Assembly (NCBI GenBank): GCA_963971535.1
Contig: CAXASK010002026.1
Location: forward strand, 430,884 to 494,883
DNA: 64,000 nt
DNA from: Notolepis coatsorum
Lineage: Eukaryota > Chordata > Actinopteri > Aulopiformes > Paralepididae
Direction of reading: 5' to 3'
The stretch's first letter is position 1, and every line of letters starts with the position of its first letter. The notes beneath the pieces were generated by a model. It made no database searches. It saw only the letters and a program-made list of their open reading frames with translations, and was not told where the DNA came from. Both the position numbers and the translations under genes were made by a program. Positions 1 to 13,279 of the stretch are shown piece by piece.

Positions 1-103
1 TCAGCAGATGAAAAAAACGAACACAGATTTGAGGGAGAATAGAGTTACGAGGTTTAGACAGATGACCACACACACATGGAGGATGATCTACTGAGTTGAT
101 AAA

Positions 104-210
<107 letters not shown>

Positions 211-239
211 AGTTAGGAGGTTTTGTCCCGCCAGCAGCG

Positions 240-790
240 ATACCTGGGTTCCATCCTATAGGCAAATCTTTCCGGATCTCCTCTCTGGTAAACAAGAATA
301 CCCTGAAGACTCTGCAGGAGCACTCATTCAAGGCTACTACAACTATGCTTGCACCTCATGGTACCAAAGCACCTCAAAGGCGCTAAAAACAAAATGACAA
401 ACATCTCAAAACAAACTGGTCAGACTACTGCTTGACCTTACTCCTAAAATCCACCTCACCCCTGCCCACTTTGACTACCTAGTAGGATGGCTTAGAGTAG
501 ACGACAGAGTACAGCAACTTGCAATGGGCCTGGTCTACAAAATACACTACACCACCCAGGTACCCATGTACATGTCAAAATACTTCCCAAAGGTCAGTGA
601 ATACCATGCCCACAACACAAATCATGTGCAACCCAGATTCGGCACAAACAAGGTACTAAACATGTTTTGCAATTATGCCACAACAATGTAAAAAAACGTC
701 TGTAAATTTTTTTTTGAATCCCTACCCACATTCAAAACCGCTCTTAAAGAGCACCTACGGGAGGCTGCAATTTGAAACTGCCCACCGTAA
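240..790 (+). pseudogene. LINE ORF2 C-terminal fragment, decayed
   Basis: Nearly the same DNA as the LINE at 4110-4750 (runs such as [10 protein letters not shown] and the terminal HLREAA), but with stops, frameshifts and an internal deletion relative to that copy. It is the region downstream of the reverse transcriptase domain of a non-LTR retrotransposon. The 3' UTR seen in the better copy is missing, because homology stops where the 23-bp minisatellite begins. The LINE family is only inferred as CR1/jockey-like. Confidence 0.85.
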
Positions 791-802
791 ATGTTTGCTT
801 AG

Positions 803-2617
803 GTGAAGGGTATAGCAGAGTATAGGTGAAGGGTATAGCAGGGTATAGGTGAAGGGTATAGCAGGGTATAGGTGAAGGGTATAGCAGGGTATAGGTGGAG
901 GGTATAGCAGGGTATAGGTGGAGGGTATAGCAGGGTATAGGTGGAGGGTATAGCAGAGTATAGGTGAAGGGTATAGCAGGGTATAGGTGAAGGGTATAGC
1001 AGGGTATAGGTGAAGGGTATAGCAGTGTATATGTGAAGGGTATAGCAGGGTATAGGTGGAGGGTATAGCAGGGTATAGGTGGAGGGTATAGCAGAGTATA
1101 GGTGGAGGGTATAGCAGGGTATAGGTGGAGGGTATAGCAGGGTATAGGTGAAGGGTATAGCAGGGTATAGGTGAAGGGTATAGCAGGGTATAGGTGAAGG
1201 ATATAGCAGGGTATAGGTGAAGGGTATAGCAGGGTCTATGTGAAGGGTATAGCAGGGTATAAGTGAAGGGTATAGCAGGGTATAAGTGGAGGGTATAGCA
1301 GGGTATAGGTGGAGGGTATAGCAGGGTATAGGTGGAGGGTATAGCAGGGTATAGGTGAAGGGTATAGCAGGGTATAGGTGAAGGGTATAGCAGGGTATAG
1401 GTGGAGGGTATAGCAGGGTATAGGTGAAGGGTATAGCAGGGTATATGTGAAGGGTATAGCAGGGTATATGTGAAGGGTATAGCAGGGTATAGGTGGAGGG
1501 TATAGCAGGGTATATGTGAAGGGTATAGCAGGGTATAGGTGAAGGGTACAGCAGGGTATAGGTGGAGGGTATAGCAGGGTATAGGTGAAGGGTATAGCAA
1601 TAGGTGGAGGGTATAGCATGGTATAGGTGAAGGGTATAGCAGGGTATAGGTGGAGGGTATAGCAGGGTATAGGTGAAGGGTACAGCAGGGTATAGGTGGA
1701 GGGTATAGCAGGGTATAGGTGGAGGGTATAGCAGGGTATAGGTGGAGGGTATAGCAGGGTATAGGTGGAGGGTATAGCAGGGTATAGGTGAAGGGTATAG
1801 CAGGGTATAGGTGAAGGGTATAGCAGGGTATAGTTGGAGGGTATAACAGGGTATAGGTGAAGGGTACAGCAGGGTATAGGTGGAGGGTATAGCAGGGTAT
1901 AGGTGAAGGGTATAGCAGGGTATAGGTGGAGGGTATAGCAGGGTATAGGTGAAGGGTATAGCAGGGTATAGGTGAAGGGTATAGCAGGGTATAGGTGGAG
2001 GGTATAGCAGGGTATAGGTGAAGGGTATAGCAGGGTATAGGTGAAGGGTATAGCAGGGTATAGGTGGAGGGTATAGCAGGGTATAGGTGGAGGGTATAGC
2101 AGGGTATAGGTGAAGGGTATAGCAGGGTATAGGTGAAGGGTATAGCAGGGTCTATGTGAAGGGTATAGCAGGGTATAGGTGAAGGGTATAGCAGGGTATA
2201 GGTGGAGGGTATAGCAGGGTATATGTGGAGGGTATAGCAGGGTATAGGTGAAGGGTATAACAGGGTATAGGTGGAGGGTATAGCAGGGTATAGGTGAAGG
2301 GTATAGCAGGGTATAGGTGGAGGGTATAGCAGGGTATAGGTGAAGGGTATAACAGGGTATAGGTGGAGGGTATAGCAGGGTATAGGTAAAGGGTATAGCA
2401 AGGTATAGGTGAAGGGTATAGCAGGGTATATGTGAAGGGTATAGCAGGGTATAGGGAGAGGGTATAGCAGGGTATAGGTGGAGGGTATAGCAGGGTATAG
2501 GTGGAGGGTATAGCAGGGTATATGTGAAGGGTATAGCAGGGTATAGGTGAAGGGTATAGCAGGGTATAGGTGAAGGGTATAGCAGGGTATATGTGAAGGG
2601 TATAGCAGGGTATAGAT
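803..2617. repeat. 23-bp minisatellite, left block
   Basis: Tandem copies of a 23-bp unit containing AGGTGAAGGGTATAGCAGG, with a frequent GAA/GGA variant. Length divided by period gives about 79 copies. Because 23 is not a multiple of 3 and the unit has no stop in any minus frame, the minus strand carries a spurious 626-codon open frame with a 23-residue Tyr/Pro-rich period. It continues after the hAT insertion at 5555-6445. Confidence 0.97.
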
Positions 2618-3069
2618 CAGGGGTCTCAAACTCAATTTACCTGGGGGCCGCTGGAGGTAGAGTCTGGGTGAGGCTGGGCCGCATCAAATATTCCACAAAA
2701 AAAGGGTTTCAAGTATTAAAAAAAAAAGTACAACTGATCCAATCTTCTCAATCTTTAGCAATAACATTTCAGAACATGAACAGTTCTTCAGAACATGAAC
2801 GGTTCGTCAGGCTTCTCAGTGGTGTCAGTGGACTCATCCACAGCTATGGAAATGCACTGTGCATTTTTTTTTTATTCTATCACAAAGCTGTTTATAAAAA
2901 AAATAGGTAAAAACCATATTATGCGTTTTCATCAATAAATAAATGCCCCACATTTTTTTTTTTTTTTTTTAAACTTTGGCCATTCCGCTGGCTCTTTTTT
3001 GCGTTTATCGCATTTTTCTCTGGTCAAGAATGACCGACAGAAACAGGTTTGAATGGGGGTAGATGGGGA

Positions 3070-3290
3070 AGACACTCTGAGAAAGATACGGCTACAGTCC
3101 GGGATTCGAACTTGCTAACCCCAGATCCGTGACGAGCACGGTTGTCCCCGGCGGCGAAATAGCGCTCGAGGTACGCGGTGAGCTACTGGAGCTCCCCGCC
3201 CCAAATTTTTTAATAGCTTGGGGGCCCACAAATTGATTCTTTAATGGGGCCCAGAATCTCCAGCTACGCCCCTGGCTGGGACTTTTTCCG
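3070..3290 (-). mobile_element. tRNA-derived SINE-like segment
   Basis: On the minus strand there is a tRNA-like head with a B-box-like GTTCGAATCCC and an A-box-like tract beginning near AGTAGCTCACCG. It is followed on the other side by a tail region containing GGGGCGTAGCTGG. It lies inside the hAT element. Boundaries are approximate. Confidence 0.6.
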
Positions 3291-3544
3291 TCCATTCACC
3301 TTTGAATTGCAGTCGACTTTTCTTTTACTGACCATCTTTGAAAATGCCATATTTTTCTGCTGGCTGCCTGCTGGCGAAAATAGGCTAATAGCTACATTTA
3401 TCTCACAGAGATAAAACTGGGAGTGAGTTTACTGTATATGCATTTTCAACTCTGCTCCGATTTTAACTGAAAGAGAGAGACGACATGCAGTCCGTGAAGA
3501 CCCGCCCTACTCCCCTACTCTGCCTCTGATTCGCAGACACTGAC

Positions 3545-5161
3545 ACTGACACATGCCTCCTCTATTTGAACGACCACATCAAACAAGAGGTGGACGCTGG
3601 CAAATACTGCGGCATGGTCATGCTGGACCTACAAAAGGCCTTCGACACTGTCAATCACTCCATTCTAATGGACAAGCTAAAAGCAATTGGTTTTGATAGC
3701 CTATCAGTGAGCTGGATGCAATCCTACCTGGAGGGGAGAGAACAGATGGTAGAGGTAAACGGTACTCTATCCCCCCCCCTCACAGTGAGCTGTGGTGTTC
3801 CACAAGGAAGCATACTAGGACCGCTACTCTTCCTAATTTATGCAAATGACATGTCGTCAGCCTGTGACTGCAACTTGTTCCTGTTTGCGGACGACTCAGC
3901 CCTGCTGGTCTCTGACAAGAACAAATTGCAGGTTGAAAAAACCCTCAGCACGGAACTAGGCAAAATCTGCATATGGCTCGCTGATAACAAACTATCATTA
4001 CACATGGGCAAAACAGAGTCCATTCTCTTCGGTTCAAATAACAAACTCAGCAAGACCGACGGATTCTCAGTTACAGTGGGTGACAATATTGTCACAAGGA
4101 AAGACGAAATTACATACCTAGGTTCCATCCTAGAGGCAAATCTTTCCTGTGACAAAATGGCATCCAATGTAATAAAAAAAAGTCAACCAACGAACTAGAT
4201 TCTTGTACCGGATCTCCTCTCTGGTAAACAAGAATACCCTGAAGACTCTGGCAGGAGCACTCATTCAAGGGTACTATGACTATGCGTGCACCTCATGGTA
4301 CCAAAGCACCTCAAAGGCGCTTAAAACAAAATTACAAACATCACAAAACAAACTGGTCAGACTACTACTTGACCTGAACCCCAGAACCCACCTCACCCCT
4401 GCCCACTTTGCCAACCTAGGATGGCTTAGAGTAGACGACAGAGTACAGCAACTTGCAATGGGCCTGGTCTACAAGATACACTATACGACCGGGGTGCCCA
4501 TGTACATGTCAAAATACTTCCCAAAGGTCAGTGAATACCACAACCACTACACCAGAGGAAGCTCAACAAATCATGTTAAACCCAGATTCGGCTCAAACAA
4601 GGGACTAAACACGTTTCGCAATTATGCCACAACAATGTGGAACGCCCTACCCAAAGCTGTAAAGGAATGTGAATCCCTGCCCACATTCAAAACCGCCCTT
4701 AAAGAGCACCTACGGGAGGCTGCAATTCGAAACTGGCCACCGTAAATGCCCAAAACCCCCACCACCTCCTAATAGACAGTCTCCTCCCCACCGCATGTAT
4801 ATATTCCCTCCCCGCCGTATGTATATTTCCCTCCCACCCACCCACCCCCTCCTAATGTACAGTCCCCTCCCCATCATATGTATATACTCTGTCAGGATCT
4901 AGGGGTAACAGTACTGTATATTTGAATACCGCCTATGTCACAAATGTATCAGTACTAAATACCTATATGTCCCTATGCCATAAATGTCATGTATGTTGTG
5001 TATGTCATAAATGTCTATATGAATTGAAAATGGGGGACCCTGATGGAAACAAGACAAACGTCTTTCTCAGGTCTGCATCCCCTTAACAATTGTATGTATT
5101 GAGCCGTACTGTATTGTACCCATTCTGCAATCTGTTAAATAAAGTTTTCATTCATTCATTC
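3545..5161 (+). mobile_element. 5'-truncated LINE with reverse transcriptase
   Basis: The frame at 3566-4198 encodes the central reverse transcriptase core: the DLQKAFDTVNH block, the VPQGSILGPLLF block and the catalytic FADD box. A second frame, 4203-4745, carries the post-RT region ending LREAAIRNWPP. The two are separated by a stop or frameshift after a run of A residues, so the copy is dead. A 3' UTR with AATAAA ends in ATTC repeats near 5161. No endonuclease domain is present. The family is probably within the CR1/jockey group; that assignment is an inference from the RT motifs. Confidence 0.9.
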
Positions 5162-5554
5162 AGACTGTGGGTGAGGGGGAAAAACGCTGACGGGACGCGT
5201 ATGTGATTGGACCAGACCCGTAACAGACATATGTGGCAGTGCAGGCGGACAGCGCGCAGCACTGCTCGCAGAGGAGAGATAGCGAGGATGCATTTGCTTC
5301 CACTTTACTTGATATCATATCACTCCGGAATCACGTTTCAACCAAGTCACTAACATAACGTTGCTGTCATGAGCCTGCGCTATGGTAGCCTACAAGTGAT
5401 CAAATAAATAAAACTTCCAACTCTCTCGCGCAACGACTCGGCAAACAGTAGTGCACGGGCCGCATTAACACTACACTTTGATGTCCAGTAGGGGGCCGCA
5501 AAATATCATCCCGCGGGCCGCAATTGGCCCGCGGGCGTGAGTTTGAGACCCCTG

Positions 5555-6445
5555 GTATAGGTGAAGGGTATAGCAGGGTATAGGTGAAGGGTATAGCAGG
5601 GTATAGGTGGAGGGTATAACAGGGTATAGGTGGAGGGTATAGCAGGGTATAGGTGAAGGGTACAGCAGGGTATAGGTGGAGGGTATAACAGGGTATAGGT
5701 GGAGGGTATAGCAGGGTATAGGTGAAGGGTATAGCAGGGTATAGGTAAAGGGTATAGCAGGGTATATGTGAAGGGTATAGCAGGGTATAGGTGGAGGGTA
5801 TAGCAGGGTATAGGTGGAGGGTATAGCAGGGTATAAGTGGAGGGTATAGCAGGGTATAGGTGGAGGGTATAGCAGGGTATAAGTGGAGGGTATAGTAGGG
5901 TATAGGTGGAGGGTATAGCAGGGTATAGGTGAAGGGTACAGCAGGGTATAGGTGGAGGGTATAGCAGGGTATAGGTGGAGGGTATAGCAGGGTATAGGTG
6001 AAGGGTACAGCAGGGTATAGGTGGAGGTATATCAGGGTATAGGTGGAGGGTATAGCAGGGTATAGGTGAGGGTTAGCAGGGTATAGGTGGAGGGTATAGC
6101 AGGGTATAGGTGAAGGGTACAGCAGGGTATAGGTGGAGGGTATAGCAGGGTATAGGTGGAGGGTATAGCAGGGTATAAGTGGAGGGTCTAGCAGGGTATA
6201 GGTGGAGGGTATAGCAGGGTATAAGTGGAGGGTATAGCAGGGTATAGGTGGAGGGTATAGCAGGGTATAGGTGAAGGGTACAGCAGGGTATAGGTGAGGG
6301 TATAGCAGGGTATAGGTGGAGGGTATAGCAGGGTATAGGTGAAGGGTACAGCAGGGTATAGGTGGAGGGTATATCAGGGTATAGGTGGAGGGTATAGCAG
6401 GGTATAGGTGAGGGTATAGCAGGGTATAGGTGGAGGGTACAGCAA
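5555..6445. repeat. 23-bp minisatellite, right block
   Basis: Same unit as 803-2617, about 39 copies, with more indels and the variant GGGTACAGC. The two blocks were one array before the hAT insertion. Confidence 0.97.
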
Positions 6446-7131
6446 CATCCTCTGTTGCTCACTACTTAGAGTCCCAGATGAAGACAATAGTAAAAGTGAG
6501 ACAGAGACCGGGTGTTTAGGAGAGAATACCTCATGTTTATGATTTTGGAGAAGAACTCCCATATATCTAACAGCGGATTTTATTTCAACCGTCACATTTC
6601 TGTTCATAAGATATTTCACGAAGGTTAACAGTCGAAAGACGTCAGTGGTAGAAATGAGGCTCTCCCTGGATTATGGATGAGGTTCCCATCAATTCAAGGA
6701 TAACACATTCGATTAGAAAACACTGAAAGGCTGGAAAATGTATCGATCGGGCTCGGGCTGCACACCGTATCCTGCTACATCACTTGATCTGTTTCCCCCG
6801 TTATGTTACATCTCTCTGTCCTTCCCTGTCATGCTGACTATGAGTGTGTGTGTGTGTGTGTATAAGCCGGGGGGGAGGGTGGGTGGGTGGATACTCCTGA
6901 CCTGATGAGGTAGATAGGTTGTTATTGTTGGGGGTAAGGTGAATCAATGTCGCTGCGCTTCTCTGATGCAGAGCCTGTTTCCCTTGACGTGTCTTTGCCT
7001 GATTAAACGCATCGACTGGCCTGTTCACTGGCTGAAGGGATAGCCCCGCCGGCCGCCGCTGCTGCAGCAACTGGAGCGCCACTGCTATAACCCCTCTCCG
7101 CCATCTCTGAGTTGTAGCAACAAGGGCTGTT
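6446..7131. other. No gene recognised
   Basis: Mixed-composition DNA with a short (GT)n run near 6844 and G-rich DNA at 6868-6890. A short minus-strand open frame (6801-7082) has no recognisable domain. Confidence 0.6.
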
Positions 7132-7314
7132 TAACCCTTTCACTACCACACTACAGAAGGTGAATTGTCTGTAGGTGGTAGTGAAAGGGTTAACCTTCTG
7201 TGGTGTGGTTGTGAAGGGTTTAACCATTTGTCGTGTGGCAGTGAAAGGGTTAACCGTCTGTATTGTCGCAGTGAAAGGGTTAACCATTTGGTGGTGTGAT
7301 AGTGAAAGGGATAA
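7132..7314. repeat. 30-bp TTAACCCTTTCACT array with inversion
   Basis: One unit in + orientation is followed, after a short centre near 7165, by about five units in the opposite orientation. Each unit is about 30 bp and begins TTAACCCTTTCACTACCACA. It belongs to the same family as the arrays near 23.9-25.2, 33.7 and 48.3 kb. Confidence 0.92.
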
Positions 7315-7849
7315 CATGACCACCAGATGGAAGGCACTGACTGCACAGCGGATTTGACAACACGGGGGGGGGGGGGGGGGCATCTTCATCTCCTCAATTA
7401 TCTCTGTTATCTTCTCATCTCTTTCACAAGACTAGCATCCATCTCTCTCACCCTCCTTCCTGTTCGTCTTCCCTAACCTTGCTTACGCAGTGGGGGGGTC
7501 TTTTGATCTTTGTCGGCAAGCCACGATTATGAGGTGACTATTATAGACGATCGCCTTGTGCTACTAAAGTTCCCCGCTAATAAGTGTGACAGGGGGCAAT
7601 CATGTGTCACCGAAACAACAGTCCCTGTATGGCCCAGTTCAGTTGACATACGTCGTAACGAGACAGGGATGTTCTTCCCCCGCGTAATGCAGTCCGCGTA
7701 AGTTCCGCGGTTGAACACGTGCCCCTTCGTCCTTGACCACAATTTGAATGCTATTTGAATTCCATTTGAATGCTAACTAGAAAAAGGCCATGTTAGGTAA
7801 TTGTCTCGACCCGCTCACTGTCCATTATAGAATCCGTTTCCCAGCTTGT
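7315..7849. other. No gene recognised
   Basis: Contains a G homopolymer near 7362-7380. Short open frames on both strands overlap each other and show no domain. Confidence 0.55.
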
Positions 7850-8292
7850 AATCCTTCTCGCTTTCTCCCTTACTCTGTCTTGTCTTTCTCTCTCCCTTCT
7901 CTTATTCCCTCTTTCTTACTTTCTCACAGTTTCCCTCCCTCTCCTTGGTTCTCTCTTTCTCTCTCTCATTCCCTCTTTCTTACTTTCTCTCTAACATTTT
8001 CCCTCCGTATCCTTGTTTCTCTCTCTCTCCCTCTCCATTCCCTCTTTCTTACTTTCTCTCTAACAGTTTCCCTCTCTCTCCTTGTTTCTCTCTCTCATTC
8101 CCTATTTCTTACTTTCTTTCTATCTCTCTCTCCCATTCCCTCTTTCTTACTTTCTTGCAGTTTCCCTCCCTCTCCTTGTCTCTCTCTCTCATTCCTCTTT
8201 CTTACTTTCTCTCTAACAGTTTCCCTCCTCTCATTGTCTCTCTCTCTCTTCCTTCTTTCTTACTTTCTCTCTAACAGTTTCCCTCCCTCTCC

Positions 8293-8385
<93 letters not shown>
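7850..8385. repeat. Pyrimidine minisatellite and (TC)n
   Basis: Imperfect repeats of a roughly 60-bp CT-rich unit containing TTACTTTCTCTCTAACAGTT, passing into a (TC)n run at about 8298-8385. The Ser/Leu/Phe-rich open frames here are artefacts. Confidence 0.93.
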
Positions 8386-8387
<2 letters not shown>

Positions 8388-8394
8388 GGTTTGC

Positions 8395-9020
8395 TGACCC
8401 TCTGATATTGATGTCTCCATGACTACAGTTGCATCCATGGGCTGATTATGCACTTTCTCTTCGATCTAATCCACCTAATGATCCAGGGATTTCATATTTA
8501 TTAGACGCACACTGTCATTTATCATTTTCCAGCTCCCTGCATAAATAGCCATATTGGCTTCAGGCAAATGAGTGCTGGGAAGGGCAGAAGCCGACCAGCT
8601 GGAACAGGGAAGGCGATATCGGCCCCCCAGCGCACAAGTAACGACCCCAAAAGCAGGTATTTACATCTCTGAATTATTATTTGAATCTCTGCATAAAGCA
8701 CTCATGCGGGGAGCAACACATTGTTGAGACTGTGTGTGTTGTGGACATATCCGGCTTGGTGGTTTGAGGTTTGTCTTTTTCTCTCCACAGTTGAGCGACC
8801 GCGGGAGTTCGCACGTCAACACGCTCGCTCCCAGGTGGAAGCTGTCTGCATCCTCTTCACACCAACACTATTACGTACTGACATTCCATCATCGCCTCTG
8901 AAATATTAACCATGAGTCTCTCTCAAGTGTGACTGTCGGTTTGTTTGTCTTCTTGCCTCTGTGGATACACAGTGGATTGTGGAAAATCACGTTTCACACA
9001 GTCGTGTGAAGGAGTATTTA
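8395..9020. other. Non-repetitive stretch, no gene recognised
   Basis: Unlike its surroundings, 8440-8720 shows no repeat similarity to other parts of the window and has balanced composition. It may be ordinary single-copy DNA or a conserved non-coding element. No coding exon is recognised. Confidence 0.4.
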
Positions 9021-9179
9021 ATTGCGAAGCCTGAACCAATTTAGGTTGTATCCGTTGTACTCTTATCGTTTGTTTGTTGTTCTCACTCTGTGCCCTTTAC
9101 CATTTCACAAGTTCAGACTATCACATCCCTTACAAAAGTGCTGTGTGAATTTAGTTGGTGAAAGTATTTCCAGTGTGTT

Positions 9180-10097
9180 CCCGCCCGGTAGCCTAGTCCC
9201 TACAGCTGTTTCAGGCCCCACGGTTAGCCTAGTTCCCGCAGTTCGCGAACCTCCAAGGCCTAGCAAGGCTTGTAGGGCGAGCAGGGCTAGTATCGCTAGC
9301 AAGGCCTCCACAGCTGATCCGGCCATCGCTGCCAGCCTGGTTCCGGTCAGTGCAGCTCCGGCTGTCACTGTTCCAGGTCCCTCATCGCCGGATCCTACGC
9401 CACGCCTCGCCGCCGAGACCGGTCCGGTCTCCGCGTCCTGCCCAGCCTCTACACCTGGCCCGGCTGCTACATCGGATCTCGGCTCCTCGACTGGTCCTGG
9501 CTCCCCGTCTGGTCCAGCCCTACGCCGTGATCGGCGCCCTGGTCCTCATCGTGGTTTTCGCCGTGGTCTTCGCCATGGTCTGCGCTGGATCCTGCTTCGG
9601 ATCCTTCTCCGGGGGTCGTCGCCGCTGCACCTCCGTTCCAGCTCCCCTCTCCGGGTCTCGGCACCCATTCCCGCCCCCCTCGTCGGGCCTCTGTTCCCAC
9701 GTCCAGCTCCCCTCTCCGGGTCTCGGCACCCATTCCCACCCCCCCTCATCGGGCCTCTGTTCCCAGGCCCAGCTCCCCTCTCCGGGTCTCGGTGCCCATC
9801 CCCACCCCCCCTCGTCGAGCCTCTGCTCCCGGCTCAAGCTCTCCTCTCCGGCTCCCTGTTTCTTTCCCTGCCTCCCCTCTCCAGGCCTCGGTTCCCATCC
9901 CCACCCCCCCTTTCCGGGCTTGTGGACCCGTTCTCAGCCCGGGCTGCTATACACCTCCTGGGTTTTTTGCTCAGGCTCCCGGCCCCAGGTCTCCAGGTCC
10001 TCTCCCTGGGTTCAGTCCGGGGTCCCGGCTTCCTCCTTCGCCTGTGTCCGGACGTTATTCTCGGGGGTCTGGAATCCCCCCGTTGAGGGGGAGGTAC
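9180..10097 (+). pseudogene. Pro/Ser-rich 3' end of an LTR retroelement polyprotein
   Basis: Open, very Pro/Ser/Gly-rich frame with 3-4 internal repeats of about 75 bp (9650-9900, each with a SPGLG or PLSGS motif). It ends in a purine tract GTTGAGGGGGAGGTAC (10082-10097), which looks like the polypurine tract before a 3' LTR. Fish gypsy elements often end this way. No protease, RT or integrase is visible upstream, so only the 3' end remains. The apparent start at 9022 is not ATG. Confidence 0.55.
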
Positions 10098-10715
10098 TGT
10101 TACATGAGAATGACAGTGGACAGTTCCCTCCTCCTGACATTGGTTCCCTACCTCCCTCTGGTGACATAAGCCCGATGGTGCAGTCGGCCATCTTATGTTG
10201 GTTTCAAGTAATTGAATTAATTTCTAATTATTTGTTATCCTGGGCCATCCCTGTCTGTGTTTGATGTCGTCCCCCTGTCTGGTTGTTGTGTGTGTGTCAT
10301 TGCCTTGTGTCTAGTGTGTTTATGGTGTCATTGCTTTTTGTGTCTAGGTTGTGTTTGTGATTCTGTGTTTTGGCCTGGCCCTGCCAGGTGTTGATCGTTG
10401 TTAATTAGTGTTGGTATTTAGGTGTCTGTTTGTCATCACTTCCTCGTGGCGTCATTGTCTCCTGTACCCCCATTGTACCCTCACTTACTTTGTGCCTCCC
10501 CTTGCCTTGTTTATTGTTCGTCTGTGCTGTAAGTAGTTTATTATATCCCGTTTTCGCTCATCTTTGTTTGTCCGTCCCTTCAGTGTTGTTTTGTATGATT
10601 TTGTTAGTAAACTTATTTTGATTTCCACGTATCCTGCCGTCTCTGCCTCCTCTCTTCCCTCTGCAATTGCATTCTCACCCTCTCAGCACCCCTAATCCTA
10701 GGGTGTGCGGAGACA
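10098..10715 (+). mobile_element. Probable 3' LTR of a gypsy-like element
   Basis: Begins TGTTACATGAG directly after the polypurine tract. It runs through T/G-rich DNA into a C/T-rich segment ending near GAGACATCA. The right end is uncertain because no second LTR copy or target duplication was found. Confidence 0.5.
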
Positions 10716-11929
10716 TCATTATCTGTATCTGAATTTGTTCAACAAAATTATATGTATTCAGATAGAAGACCAGAAGTGGCTGTGGTTTATAACATACTTT
10801 TTTATGTTATTGTACAATAGAAGATGGGAACAGATGTAATCAAATTAACAAATTAATATTGGATTAAAGGAAGTCACGTTAAATTTGGCAAATGTATTTC
10901 CTAACCTAATATTTATTAGACATGCAATTGTTGTGCCTTCAAGGCATCCAATTGATTTAATTTAATTTGATTGGCATATAATTAATTATGTCTATCTCTC
11001 TCTATTTTGAACTAAACTAAGTTTTATGAACTGTCTGAAGTTCTGAAGTTGAGCCCCCCCCCCCCCCCGACATTGAACAACTAGAATTTTGTATTTTTTA
11101 TTTGCAACATTATTACATAACAGTAATAGTATACATTGACTTTAATAGTAGTATGTAGTATGCATTAATAAAAAAATATATATGTATATAAATTTGTTCT
11201 TGTTGTCTTTTTTTACACAGCCTGTAATGATTTAACAGCAGGCCCACCCCTGGAGACACTGGCCCGGCTCACAAGGAACTGCTCTGACACATGCCTGGCT
11301 GACTATCCCTGTCCCTGCTCTGACCCCGTCTGTCTGACTCTCTTGCCCCCATGCACACCCCTACCCCCTACCTGGACATTGACCATTCATTAAATACACC
11401 CATATTGGGTTTTATCCAGTTCTGTCTGCTGCTTCTTCTTGCCTGCACATTGGGTTCCAAACACAACCGTGATCAAATCAGGTCGGTTCCTTTGACGCAG
11501 CCCATTTTGTTCTTTAACAATACAGTTTAATCTAATATAATCAAATATTTCTGTGATAAAAGAGCAAAAAAGGTTTTTAGCCTATACTTATGAGCATAGG
11601 AAACTACTCTTTAAAAAAAAATTCACGTCTTTCCTACAAATTCAAATTGGCCCATGTTCAAGATTTCATTTATCATCAAATTAATTATTCATACATAACA
11701 ATGATAAATAGCCTAAGCCTATATGAAATTCGTTTTGCATAAGGAGGAATGAGGAGCGGAAAACATTGTTTTCTGTGTCTGATCATTAAACTGAAATGAC
11801 CACCATGTCCGCCGTCAAGGAAGTCCTATAGGTTGTTTTTTGACAGCAGTCCTACATGGATGTAGCTAAATAAATTGTGTCCATCTCATTATCCATGCTT
11901 TCCCAAATTCATATTTGGGCTCATCCCTA
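10716..11929. other. AT-rich DNA, no gene recognised
   Basis: Holds a C homopolymer near 11055-11069. A GC-richer block at 11218-11470 reads like the 3' part of another LTR (TGCTTCTTCTTGCCTGCAC, then TTGGGTTCC), but I could not define its ends. Confidence 0.5.
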
Positions 11930-12720
11930 GGCTACACATATCTACCATAAGTGATTCTAGCATTGAGAGAGTCACTGAATCGAGACAAGGTATGCAAATC
12001 ACATACCTTGGTGTGTGGCTCAATGAGAAATTTACATATAAATTCCATGTGGACAACCTTGCCTCCAAGTTGCAACAGACAATTGGCTTCCTGTACAGAA
12101 CCAGCTTTCCTTTGATTAGTAGGAAGAGAGTCATCAAAGCAATTTTCTTCATCTTGAACTATGGTGATGTAATCTATAGACATGCTGCGGCCTCAACTCT
12201 AAAATACTTGGACTCTATATCTATCACTCTGCCCTCAGATTAATCACTGGCGATAGATACGACAGTCATCACTGTGACCTTTATGAAAAGGTTGGTTGGC
12301 CCTCTCTGATAGAAAAGCGTAACAAATAATTTACAAGGCATTTGCTGATAAGTTACCTCCTTATATCACATCATTATAGGAATGGAATGTTGGACCCGTT
12401 CAAGTTCAGGTCCTCCGAGTTTGCTCGGGAAAGGGTAAAACTGCCTTTTATTACGCCCATAGCTCTTGGAATTAACTCCAATTAACAATCCCTAAACATT
12501 TAGATTTTCCCCTCTGTTACGGAATTTAAGACCTTGATCATTAATCATTGTCAACCAAGTTGTACATGTTTTAATTGATTTGTTATCCTCTTGTCTTATT
12601 GTTGTGATTTTGCTGTGATTTCTAATGCTCTATTTATGATTGCTTGTCTCTGTATGTAAACTCCTTTAAACTGTAAACGAGGGAAACTCCAGTTGCCTTT
12701 CGAGTATAAATAAAAGGTTT
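11930..12720 (+). pseudogene. LINE ORF2 3' fragment
   Basis: The frame 11990-12243 encodes the post-RT region (ITYLGVWLNEKFTYKFHVDN), then shifts frame into LYHSALRLITGDRYDSHHC and VGWPSLIEKRNK, a sequence typical of fish L2/CR1-group LINEs. The RT core is absent. The element ends near 12720 after AATAAAAGG. Confidence 0.8.

Positions 12721-13279
<559 letters not shown>

Larger units (their letters stand above)
2618..5554. mobile_element. hAT-type DNA transposon carrying nested inserts
   Basis: Both ends carry the terminal inverted repeat CAGGGGTCTCAAACTCA (17 bp). The flanks are 8-bp target duplications matching at 7 of 8 positions (GTATAGAT at 2610-2617, GTATAGGT at 5555-5562), as expected for hAT elements. 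The target lies inside the 23-bp minisatellite. No transposase frame is seen, so the element is non-autonomous. It contains a tRNA-derived SINE and a LINE. Confidence 0.92.

Noticed and set aside
755..2635. 626-codon minus-strand open frame
   Set aside because: It is the translation of a 23-bp minisatellite with no stop in three frames; it has no domain and no start context.
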